Shown one piece after another: positions 1 to 10,200 of a stretch of DNA of 64,000 bases. The notes beneath the pieces are model-generated. The model was given only the letters and a program-made list of their open reading frames with translations, was not told the DNA's origin and ran no database searches. The translations under genes were made by a program, and so were the position numbers. Within the stretch, counting starts at the first letter, position 1; each line of letters opens with the position of its first letter. Source of the DNA: Tritrichomonas musculus (lineage: Eukaryota; Parabasalia; Tritrichomonadida; Tritrichomonadidae); the NCBI GenBank assembly GCA_039105265.1, contig JAPFFF010000008.1:3782001-3846000 (forward strand), written 5' to 3'.

Positions 1-739
1 TGATAAAATTTATTGTTTTTAGAGCATTTAAGCAAAAAAAGTTGAGGCCAATGTTAACAAGGGATTCACATATTGATCTACTTTCCAATCCTTCAACAAT
101 AGGAATTTGATTTTGAAATATTGTGAGAAGTTTTCGATGAAAAATTATAATTCGATTATAATTTGCTGAATAAGATGGTAATTTCAAAAGATTATCAATT
201 AATGGTGGATATTCATACGGATTTATCCACTTAACAAACTTTGTTTCTTGGTTTAATATTGTAAAAAGCAGATCATCTAAAATTTTTGAAGTATTTAAAG
301 TTAAAATTTGCTTCAAAAAGAGTGTTTGATCTTTAATTTGATTTAAAATTGTTCCATTACTAGAAGTTATTATAAAAATCAATATTTTTACTGCATTAAT
401 AAAAAATACGTTAACTTCTTCTTGATTTATCATTCTTGAAATAATATGATTTATAATAATTTCATTTTTTGAAAGAAATTCTAAAAGAGAGATGGAAGGA
501 AATAACAGTAATTCCATTGCAGTATTAACTATATTAGGTGGAGCTCCCGCTTTCTCGCCAATTGCAATTTCAATAATTTCTTTAATGTGATCAATCAAAA
601 AATGTGTAATATATTCATTATTTTGCCGTGCAATTGTTGGACTTTTAGGTGTATTAAAAAAAATTTCTAAAGTAAGTGTCTTGTCGATTGCTTGTTGCCT
701 AAGGCGATTGGCAATAGTAAATATTTGGTAAAAAGACAT
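1..739 (-). CDS. Hypothetical alpha-helical protein, cut off by the window edge
   Basis: An open minus-strand frame starts at an ATG at 739 and runs without a stop to base 1, so about 246 N-terminal residues are present and the C-terminus lies outside the window. The predicted protein is helix-rich, with many Leu/Ile/Asn residues, no signal peptide and no obvious catalytic motif. The middle (roughly residues 70-150) has short amphipathic helices in tandem, which could suit a HEAT/ARM-type or SAPS (Sit4-associated) phosphatase adaptor. That comparison is only an impression. It is divergent to the RasGEF gene, with 144 bases between the two starts, so the two may share a promoter region. It is probably a real gene because the frame is long and coding-like in very AT-rich DNA. 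Confidence 0.6.
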   Translation of the reverse strand, partial: MSFYQIFTIANRLRQQAIDKTLTLEIFFNTPKSPTIARQNNEYITHFLIDHIKEIIEIAIGEKAGAPPNIVNTAMELLLFPSISLLEFLSKNEIIINHIISRMINQEEVNVFFINAVKILIFIITSSNGTILNQIKDQTLFLKQILTLNTSKILDDLLFTILNQETKFVKWINPYEYPPLIDNLLKLPSYSANYNRIIIFHRKLLTIFQNQIPIVEGLESRSICESLVNIGLNFFCLNALKTINFI

Positions 740-883
740 TGATGATTTTATAATCTTAAAATTTCTAAATAAAATGCAAATCAAAAAATCCTTAATAGAA
801 TTTTTGTGAAATTAATCAAAAAGTCAAGATTTTATTAACGTGCAGGAAGGCATACAATAGTGATTTTAATTTGATAAAGAATA

Positions 884-3800
884 ATGAAAAAAAAACGATC
901 AAGCAGTGAGTCACGCAATCGTTCATTGAAGCAAGATCAAGCAAGTGAAATTGACCAAATACAAAAGATGCATCATCAAAACGCAAATATTAGCCAGCAA
1001 GGACAAAATCAGCAATATCAGTATCGAAATCATCGTAGTCCAAGATCAAATCACACAGAAAAGCAAAATTCAAGCTTTCAAATTCAAGAAGATCCAAATT
1101 CTTCTAACCACTCTGAAATGCAGGTAAAAAGCAGAAATGAAGATACCAGAAGACAGAATTATAATCATAATCATAAAATTCAGCAGCAAAATCAAAGTCG
1201 CCAGCATAGCCATCAAAGCCAAGATTGGAATTCGCAATCACAAGATCAACTACACCACGATCAAGAACTACGTAGGCATCATCAGCAACAGTACCAAAAT
1301 CAACAATTAAAGCAATCATCAAATCAAAATGCACAGCAACAAGTAAAACAGTATCAGATTCAAAATAATCGACAACAGCAAATGAAACACTCTCCAAGTC
1401 AAAATGATCAAGAGAAAAGACAAAAACTGCAACTAAAGCAATCATCAAATCAAAATAATCAGCAAAAGCAATATTTGAGACAACAGCCAATTCAAAACAG
1501 TCAACAGTCAAAACAGGAGAATCAAATTAAGCAATCACCAGATCGATACAATCGCCAACAGCAACAGTCTAAGCAACAGTTGGATCAAAACGATCAGCAA
1601 AAAAAGGAATTGTCAAATCATAGACAATATTTGATGCAACCGCAAAATCAAAATAATAAAAAAGTACAAGAACTACGGCAAAAAGAACAAAATTTAAATA
1701 AAAGTCAAGATAGCATTTCGCAAGGTATAGATCAAACAACAAGATACAGAGCTCAGCCTAAACGCAGCTCACAAAAGGCCAAACCAAATGAAAGGCCAAT
1801 AATAGGAGAAAAGGAACCTATAAATCGTGGAAATACATATATAAATAATAATTTTTATGCTAATAAAAAATCTGAATCCGAAAAAAATAAAAAAGATTGC
1901 AATTCAAATCATGATAGTTCGTCTGTTAGTACAAATAGTAATATACAAAAAAATTCATCAATGACTCCGCCTTGTTCATTAATTAAAAGTTATGAAATAT
2001 CTACAAATAATTCGATTTCAATAAAATCTGATCGTCCAAAATTAGAAATAGCAAATACATTGAATATTATATATTACTTCGACAATCCTGATCCACCAAA
2101 AATAGGTGGGAGAGTTGTTGCTTTTTCGAATGATAAAATTTTATCTTTTAGAAAGCGTCGAATCATTAAAAAGCATAAAGTAGTGCACGATGAAATCAAA
2201 AATGATGAAAATGAAAGCGATGATGGTCCGCCTGTAACTCAGTTTTTAGAATCAACTGATATAAATGACAATGGAGCAAGCTTAAGCATGGAAGAAGAAT
2301 CACAAAGCGAAAATGAGGATATTATTAATGATCAAATTGATTCCAATGACTTAATGTCCAAATATTGGCCTAAAATTAGTGAAAGTCAAAGAACATTTGA
2401 AAATGAATATGCACTTACTGAATCAACTAGAGTTCCCTCTATCAGGCATTTTGAGACAATTTCGCCAAATATTCAATCACCGAAGCCTGAGCCAATGCCA
2501 TCGCCTGTTCCACAAAAATTTACTGAATTTGAAAAAAATTATTCCATTGCGCCGCCATCACGTATTTCTCCATGTCATCGTTATAATCCACGTAAAAGAA
2601 AGAATGATTTGAAGAATAAAATTTTATGTGGAAGTCCACTTTCAACTCCAAAAACTAAAAATAATCCAGATCATTTAAACTTTACGACGCCAACTTATTC
2701 ACTACATCCAAAAGCATCTCTTTCACAACCAGAGCTTGAATATATGAAAACAGATTTAGAGGAAAGTGAAAATGAAGATGTGTTTTATGATGAAAACGAA
2801 ATTGCTAACAATAATGAAAGTATCGATGAAAATGAAAGTAAAGACGAAAATGAAATTGAAGATGAAATAGAAAATGAAGATAAAATAGAAAATAATTTTA
2901 TCCAAACAAATAAAAAGTTTTCATTAGATTTGTATCATTACCAAGATATGATAAATGCTATGGATGCAGAGGATGCCTACAGTAACTTACAAAACATTGA
3001 TAATGATCTAAAATGCTCTAATTGTATGACAACTATCAAAGGTCCTTTATTTGAAGAAGAAATGACAGTTGTGCGATTCGTAAACATGAATTGTGAAATA
3101 ATCGAAAATATTTATCCAAAAGCATTTACTGAATTCCGCTTTGGTAATTGCGTTTATTATAATGATGACATTTCGCCAGACGAAATTCATTTAAATGCTT
3201 GGCATAACTTAGGAATTGACCCAGACAAAATGTCAATTTCTCTTGACCAATTTATTGATCAAAATATTCTCGGAAATAATGATAGAAGTAATATATTCGG
3301 GGTTCTTCGTTATATCGTAAAATGGATTCAGTTTTATCCAGATGATTTCTTTTTAAACCCTGACTGCGCAAATCATACTTGCAAAGCTCTCAATAGGATC
3401 ATTGATAAAATAAGCAATGAAAAAAATCCTGAAATAATATCAAGATCCAACATATTAAAAGCTTTTATTAGAGCAATTTCTCAAGGAAATAAAACCCTTT
3501 CAGCTGTTAAAAAGCCTTTGAACAAAGTAAATAAGGTACATTTCAAAAAATATGAGAAAATTAGCATCTATGAAACAATATTTGATTTTAAGAAAAATAT
3601 TCCTCTTTTAGTCGATCACTTTTCTTATATTGATCTTTGTTTAATTCACAAAATAATACGCTCTGAATTAATTCAAATGAAATTTCATAATGCAGAAGAT
3701 AAACAATATAAGTGCCCTAATTATTATGAATTAACAAATAGATTCAATATAGTTGCACGCTTCGTGTCATTTTCAATTCTTTCTGTTGTTCGTAATTATG

Positions 3801-4399
3801 CAAACTCCTTGCAAAAAAGATCCAAAACTAGAATTGAATTTTGGATTAATATGATGAAAAGAGCTCGTGATTGTAGGAATTTTGCGCTTGTATATCAAAT
3901 AGATGCGGGGCTTTGCCATCCATCAATTTCAAAACTGAAGGATGTTTGGAAAATTGTTAAAAATAAAGAGGAATTTGAAGAAATTCATCAAATAACGGTT
4001 CCTATCAGTTCAAATATGAAAAAATACATGAATATGTTAATGGAAAAGCCAGAAAAAACCGTTCCATATTTTGGAGCCTTTTTATCTCAAATGGCTTATT
4101 TGCATGATTCACATAAACGCGAAGAAGTGATGATGATACCTCAAAATAAATTAAATAATAACTTAAGTGAAGGTAAAAAAATAAAGAATGACCAACTAGT
4201 TGAGGTAAAAGGGTATAATATGGTATATCAATATTTTATATCAAAAGAAATTTCCAAAATCTTTCAAAATTGGGGTGTTGATTATAAATTTAATATAGAT
4301 CCAAATTTACTCCGAATATGCACAGATATTTCATATACTTGTGATGATTCTACACTGTCTAAATATTCAAACCAAATTATTTCAAATGGCCAGAAATGA
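884..4399 (+). CDS. Ras-family guanine nucleotide exchange factor with Q/N-rich N-terminus
   Basis: This 1,171-residue protein has a C-terminal CDC25-type RasGEF domain (about residues 890-1090) preceded by a RasGEF_N/REM-like helical module (about 730-870). Recognisable family features are a TNRFN segment, the long helix ending in SKLKDVWKIV, and VPYFGAFLSQMAYL near the end, matching the core that opens the Ras nucleotide site. Such proteins catalyse GDP release from Ras-like GTPases at membranes. Residues 1-330 are almost entirely Gln, Asn, Ser, His and Lys. Residues 640-690 are acidic (repeated E-N-E-D). The N-terminal part is probably disordered and may mediate condensation or scaffolding (inference). 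The start is the first ATG of the frame. Catalytic domain call is firm; the particular GTPase is unknown. Confidence 0.85.
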   Translation: MKKKRSSSESRNRSLKQDQASEIDQIQKMHHQNANISQQGQNQQYQYRNHRSPRSNHTEKQNSSFQIQEDPNSSNHSEMQVKSRNEDTRRQNYNHNHKIQQQNQSRQHSHQSQDWNSQSQDQLHHDQELRRHHQQQYQNQQLKQSSNQNAQQQVKQYQIQNNRQQQMKHSPSQNDQEKRQKLQLKQSSNQNNQQKQYLRQQPIQNSQQSKQENQIKQSPDRYNRQQQQSKQQLDQNDQQKKELSNHRQYLMQPQNQNNKKVQELRQKEQNLNKSQDSISQGIDQTTRYRAQPKRSSQKAKPNERPIIGEKEPINRGNTYINNNFYANKKSESEKNKKDCNSNHDSSSVSTNSNIQKNSSMTPPCSLIKSYEISTNNSISIKSDRPKLEIANTLNIIYYFDNPDPPKIGGRVVAFSNDKILSFRKRRIIKKHKVVHDEIKNDENESDDGPPVTQFLESTDINDNGASLSMEEESQSENEDIINDQIDSNDLMSKYWPKISESQRTFENEYALTESTRVPSIRHFETISPNIQSPKPEPMPSPVPQKFTEFEKNYSIAPPSRISPCHRYNPRKRKNDLKNKILCGSPLSTPKTKNNPDHLNFTTPTYSLHPKASLSQPELEYMKTDLEESENEDVFYDENEIANNNESIDENESKDENEIEDEIENEDKIENNFIQTNKKFSLDLYHYQDMINAMDAEDAYSNLQNIDNDLKCSNCMTTIKGPLFEEEMTVVRFVNMNCEIIENIYPKAFTEFRFGNCVYYNDDISPDEIHLNAWHNLGIDPDKMSISLDQFIDQNILGNNDRSNIFGVLRYIVKWIQFYPDDFFLNPDCANHTCKALNRIIDKISNEKNPEIISRSNILKAFIRAISQGNKTLSAVKKPLNKVNKVHFKKYEKISIYETIFDFKKNIPLLVDHFSYIDLCLIHKIIRSELIQMKFHNAEDKQYKCPNYYELTNRFNIVARFVSFSILSVVRNYANSLQKRSKTRIEFWINMMKRARDCRNFALVYQIDAGLCHPSISKLKDVWKIVKNKEEFEEIHQITVPISSNMKKYMNMLMEKPEKTVPYFGAFLSQMAYLHDSHKREEVMMIPQNKLNNNLSEGKKIKNDQLVEVKGYNMVYQYFISKEISKIFQNWGVDYKFNIDPNLLRICTDISYTCDDSTLSKYSNQIISNGQK

Positions 4400-5402
4400 T
4401 AGAACTTTATATTATGTTAAAAACCATTAGTATCATTTGCTTTACTAAAAACGATGTTTTAAAATAATTTGCGTCGTTATTTTTTTTATTATTATTAATT
4501 TATTATGATAACTGAAAAAAAGCGTAATTATTACAATTTAATGGTTAGATAAATAATCCTAAATATAGTAGTTAGCATTTTTTAAGCATTAGCTAAATGG
4601 AAGAATATTTATTATTGCATTCGGATTTATAAAAAGCTACGAAAAAGAATGGCATCTTAAATAAATCTAAACACAATATTGATAAAAGTTCACAATATTT
4701 TGTTATTTTGGTATTGATAAAAAAACTAAAGTTTAAAATAAAATCAAAAAAATAGGAAAATAAGATAAATTATAAAATGGAATTTAAATTGGAGATCTCC
4801 AATTTGCATATCTTGAATTATGAGACCAATTCAAAATGGATGAATTTTTTTTAGCCATATTTATCAAAAAGTTAACAATATAACGAATGCTTTTTGTGTG
4901 ATAAATAAAATACTCACCAAAGAATTTTGTTTAAATTGAAAAAGATGATTAGATTTAATAATTTTATATAAAAATGGAATATCTGCATTTATATATAATA
5001 AATTAAATTTTGAAATATATTTTTTATTTGAAAATTCTATTAAAATATTTTGTTATAAATATTTGAGGTAATTCTATGTGTTCTCACATTTATTCAATGA
5101 ATGAGATATTTTTAATTGAAATAATTTCGTAAACATCTCAAAACATTTATTCTTACAAATTTCATAAGAATAAATTCTGAATATTCTATGAGTGCTTACA
5201 ATAAATGAATGGAGATGATATTTTCAGAGAGAATAATCATATAAAGCATTGAAATTATTTATGTTCTCAAAAGGTATTCTCAATTTTGAATATTTTAATA
5301 TTATTTTGGAAATATTGCATTCAATTCTTATTGCTTATTATGCCTTTCAAAATTTTCTATATTTCGTTCAATTGTTTTTATTTTTTTTCTTACATATTTC
5401 AA
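4400..5402. other. Intergenic AT-rich stretch
   Basis: About 1 kb between the RasGEF stop and the Myb start holds no coding frame I can support. It is low-complexity A/T DNA with one perfect 20-bp palindrome (listed separately). The promoter of the downstream Myb gene must lie here, but I see no clear initiator. Confidence 0.6.
4786..4805. repeat. Perfect 20-bp palindrome
   Basis: The 20 bases are identical to their reverse complement, centred on GGAGATCTCC with A/T-rich outer arms. It lies 3' of the RasGEF gene. It could be a binding site for a dimeric protein, a cruciform, or chance in low-complexity DNA. Confidence 0.6.
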
Positions 5403-5912
5403 ATGAATTTTCTTAAAGCATCAAAGGAATCCTTCGGGCAAACAATCCGCAAACAGATACCGCAACACCCGCCACAAAGGAGGAAGTTTACTGAAGTCGA
5501 AGATCAAATCTTACTTGCATTAGTTAATCAAATAGGAACAAGTAGTTGGAATGAAATAGCTTCGAGAATGATTAATAGAACTCCTAAACAATGCAAGGAT
5601 AGATATATTCACTTCCTTCTACCTGGTTACTCAAAAGATCCATTTACTAAAGAAGAAGATGATCTTATCATTAAACAGTATTTAGAATATGGTCCAAAAT
5701 GGACTAAAATGACATCATTACTATCAGGCAGATCAGCAAATTCAATTAAAAACAGATGGAATTATTTTTTATCAAAGCAGACGTTATATTATACTGAAAG
5801 CTTCCATCAGCAAAATGATGATGATAGAACAACATTTACAGATTTAATCCCGGATTTTATGGAAGAAAAAGATGAAACCGAATTTTTTTTTTTGACCGAA
5901 CTAGGAATTTAA
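5403..5912 (+). CDS. Small two-repeat Myb-like DNA-binding protein
   Basis: Two SANT/Myb repeats occupy most of this about 169-residue protein. The first begins near RRKFTEVEDQILLALV and ends at QCKDRYIHFL. The second begins at DPFTKEEDDLII and ends at SIKNRWNYFLSKQ. The spaced Trp/hydrophobic residues and the KxCxxR and KNRW recognition-helix patterns are typical of the R2R3 class. Trichomonads have many such short Myb proteins, several of which act at initiator-type promoters (known for the group). The frame is open further upstream (ATG at 5286), but those 39 residues are hydrophobic and A/T-derived, so I chose the ATG at 5403, close to the Myb domain. Predicted nuclear transcription factor. 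Confidence 0.85.
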   Translation: MNFLKASKESFGQTIRKQIPQHPPQRRKFTEVEDQILLALVNQIGTSSWNEIASRMINRTPKQCKDRYIHFLLPGYSKDPFTKEEDDLIIKQYLEYGPKWTKMTSLLSGRSANSIKNRWNYFLSKQTLYYTESFHQQNDDDRTTFTDLIPDFMEEKDETEFFFLTELGI

Positions 5913-7234
5913 TTTCTTTGTAATTTTTTAGTAAAATTTTATATGAAAAAGATATAAATTTGCCTTTTTTTGTCCTTTTTTATTTAAATTTTTCAAGTTA
6001 ACACTAATCTTTATTTTCAAAATTTTCATCAGTTATAAAAAAACTTTTTGAAGCAGATGATATTTAATGCAGATAATCTAAATTCATCAATATTATGACT
6101 CAAAATAATATATTATATGATGTAATTTTTTTTCAATTGAAAAGTAAAATAAAAAGATTTTCATAATTGAATTTCACATCAAATGTGATATAATACGATA
6201 AATATAATCAATTTTCAATAACCAAAAAATTTATCGCATTAAAATATTTTTCATAGAAGAGTACTCTCTTTATATAATTTGTCTGTAATGAAATAAATCT
6301 ATTTCATGGAATAATGTTTTATTACATTATATCATCAAAAAAAATTAAACGTTATTATTAAATACTTTTAAAAGAAAGAATTCATTAAAAATTGTATAGA
6401 ATTTTCAATATTTCAGTTATTTTTTAAATCATATTTTTTTTAATAACGTTTTTTAAAAAATCTGTAAAACTTTTTGAAATAATTTTGGTCATTGTTTTGA
6501 AAAAGTCTTTTATAAAACCTAACCATCTAACTAATTTGAAGTTAATTTCATACGGAGAAACATCAATAATTATTGATTAGAATCAAGATTTTTTGAATTT
6601 GAATTTTATATTTTTTCAATTTTTATCGATATGAATTTTTCAAAGTAATTTCTCTCAAATTTTAATCGAATTATATTATATTTGTGATTTCTCTCAAATT
6701 ATAATTTGGCTGGTTAATAAAATTTGTGTAAGCTCTGAGAATTTTCACATATTTTGAATTATCTTAACAAATTTAAGAGTTAAACTTTTTTAGAGGAATC
6801 TTTTTATTTTTTGAAAGGAGATCTAATATATTCAAAATTCTAATAACTAATAATAATAAGTATTTGATAATTTATTAAATTGTTATTATATTATTAAATG
6901 AAAATAAATATATATGTAATTATTGAATTTATCAATACTCTAGCAAGATATAAATATTTGATATTTTTTTTCAATTCAATTGAATTAAATAAATTTGTAT
7001 TTGTATTAACTCATAGAAATGCCCATCCTAATTATAATTATTATTTTTGTTTAATTTTTGTTTGATAAAGATTAACATGTTTTATTATTAAAATACCAAA
7101 ATATATAAATTAATATTAAATATAATATATTAAGAAATGAATTATAATAATCAAGATACAAATATTTTATTTTTTTTATTATTTTCTGAATGTAATTGGT
7201 TGAATAGAGTAAGTCAAAAATTTTTTACATCATA
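5913..7234. other. Intergenic AT-rich stretch
   Basis: About 1.3 kb of very A/T-rich sequence with no supported gene on either strand. Homopolymer runs and ATT/AAT words dominate. It separates the Myb gene from the large Mon2-like gene and presumably includes the latter's promoter. Confidence 0.6.
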
Positions 7235-10200
7235 ATGGAATTAGGAATTCACAAGCTTCAAGAAGAGATTTCGAAGTTTGGAGGATACCGATTTCCAGAA
7301 GAAATACGAACTATAATTAATGAACATTTTTCTCCAGCTAAAAAAAATAAAGAAATAATTGTTTTGCCTATTAAATCCAAATCTTCGCCTTTTGTTACAG
7401 CTTTTTCAGCTATTGTTACAAATCCAAAAACAATTAAATTATGCTTATCTGTTGTAAATTGTGGTTGTGAAGCAATAAATGTTGGATGCTTTGACTCTGA
7501 AGCCTTTATTTCAATTCTTCAATCAATTTCTTTTTTTTCACAACAAGTTGAAGAAGTTGATAATGCGTTAAAATTTCTTCGATTTTATTCTTCATTGCTA
7601 CCCAATTTTTTTACGAGGATTAGAGTTCTTCAGGTGTTATTTTCGTCATCGTTATCGCTTATAGTTCATCCCGCTGAAATAGTGTCATCAACTGCATTTG
7701 CTTCATCACAGCAAATGATATCTCATTTTTTTAATTTTATGTCTACAGAAACGCCTCATCTATCTCAAACCGAGCTTAAAGAAATTAATTCTATTATTAC
7801 ATTAAAATTCTCAAAACCACTTTTCACAATCGGCTATTTAATCCTATACGACCTAAGTGCGCAAATATTTGATAAGCCTATTATTTGGCTAAAGCTACCA
7901 AAGCTGCCAATGCCAACCTTGTTTGAATTATGGAATCTTATCATATCATCACAACATACAATAATAGAGTCAGAGCCGCAAATGCTCGATATAATTGAAT
8001 CATTAGCAATTATGCCTATAGTTCATCCATCAGAATTAATGTTTGTTGTTTCGCTTAATCAATATTGTCTCAAAAGTATTCCTTCTACAGCTATCTCTCT
8101 ATTTTCCTATTTTTTACAATGCTTACAATCAACTAATCAATCTTACTTTGCGCTTTTGTATTTTAGGTCACTTTTTTTCAGCAGTTCTTCTTTTATTCTA
8201 CTTTTTTGCCAGCATTGTGATAAAAAAGGTTTACTTTTTGATGCACTTCTTGAAGCCCTTGACAAAATTTGTGATATTTATTTGACTTCAAATTCAAATA
8301 ATATTCCTGTTCATTTATCGATGTCTCCTCTTAAAATTCCGCAAAACATTAATATCGATCAAAATGATAAGCACTTATATCAATCAATCCCATTTGAAAT
8401 TTGCTTGTCAATCATCTCATCATTAGTGAACCATTCATTTTCTCCAAAAACAAACAAATATAAATCAGCAGACAATTTACTGATATCTGGTTTAAAGCCA
8501 GATAAGTCTTCATCGCATTCTCCGAATTCCTCTTCTTCAATGTTACTTTTATCTCTTTCATCATCAACGTCAACGAATCAAGTTAAGCTTTCTAGCAGTT
8601 CACATGATTCTCAAGATAATTTAAGTGATAAAAAAGTGAAATTAAAGTTAAATGTTAACAATAAAATTAGCAATAAAGAACCTTTAACACCGCAAAAACC
8701 TATTGGTAAAAACAGCAAAATAGGTAGGCACTTTTCAACATTAGAAGATGATCCAATATACTCAGATGAAGAAGAATTTAGTTCGATGGTCAATTTAATT
8801 TGGCCTCGATTATTAACTCTTCTTATTAAAGCTACGCGTTATGCTAATGAAGAATCTTGTCCTTTTGTTTTCAAAGGATATCATCAAATGTTGAACATTT
8901 TTATAAAGTATTCAATTCAGGATGGGAGAGCTATAGTTCTTAGAATCTTATGTGGGCTTGCTGCTAAGCAAAGAATTGCAAAAGAAGATCCAATTCAAAT
9001 AGAAGTATTATCTGGTAATCTTCTTCATAAAAACAAAAAAGGACTTTTCTTTAAAAAGAAACATGAAATGGCATATAATTTACTTATATCATTATTAAAT
9101 GGAAATCCACGCCTTTTTTCGCGTCTTTTCCTAAGGCTTTTCATGACTTTTTCAGCAGTGCCTGGAAATTCAATTGATCCTTCATTTTCACTAAAACTTG
9201 AGAATTATGAAGTTGTTAAACTTTGTTCAGCTGTCATTCGAGGAAACAGTTTTTGCATTTCATTTGTTACTTCGGTTCTCATTGTAAATGCATTTCGGTT
9301 TGAACCAATTTTTCAAGCAATTCACCCATCACTTCTAAAGCAGCTGGAAAATGTTGAAACAAGAGATGCTTCATATTCCTTGATTGCTGAATGCTTAGCT
9401 AATTGTTTTTCAGAATCTACGGAAACTATTCTTCTTTCACTTGTTTCTGATCTTCTCTCCAATGAAATCTATATGAATATCACGTCCAAGTACCGAATGA
9501 TGCTTTTAAATGAGCTTCGAACCCTAGTTACAAACAGCTTAATAGTCAATGGTTGGAATTACATATTATCATCGATTCACAATTACGACGATGAAACTAT
9601 AGATGTATCGTCAACTATTCTTAGTGCCATCTGTAATAACCATTTCACCCGATTTAACCAGGAAGGCCAAGTTGAAGAAATAATCAAAATAATTTTTGAA
9701 TATGCTTCACAAAAAGCTCAAATAAATGTTGCTCTGTCATCATTAGGCCTTCTATGGGTTGTTATTCCATTTATCAATACAAATGCTGAATATTGGAAAT
9801 TAATCCTCAGTGAAACAATCATCCTTTTTAGTGACCCAAGAAATGATGTAGCTGTTTGTGCTGTTCAAACCTTTTTTTCACTGCTAAGCACAAATGTATC
9901 CCAGCTTCCCAAAGAGATCTACAGTCATCTCATCAAAAACTGTTTTATCAACCAATTGATGGCAATGGGAGGCTTTCCTGAGTCTATGTGGAGTGTTCAA
10001 CAACTTATATTACAAGAAATTTGTCATTGCGCAATATCATTCTGGCAATCCTTTGAAAAAGTTCCTCAATTCACAGCAAACTTTTGGGAATTGATTATTG
10101 GCAAGCATGAAAGTTTTATGGCAATGTGTCATGACCAGGAAATTAAAAATAATGCCTTTCTTTTTTATCATGAGTCATTTGCAATTCCTTACTTTGATCA

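Noticed and set aside
1104-1511. 135-codon minus-strand frame opposite the Q/N-rich RasGEF
   Set aside because: Val/Phe/Asp-rich mirror of the Gln/Asn codons; no independent evidence.
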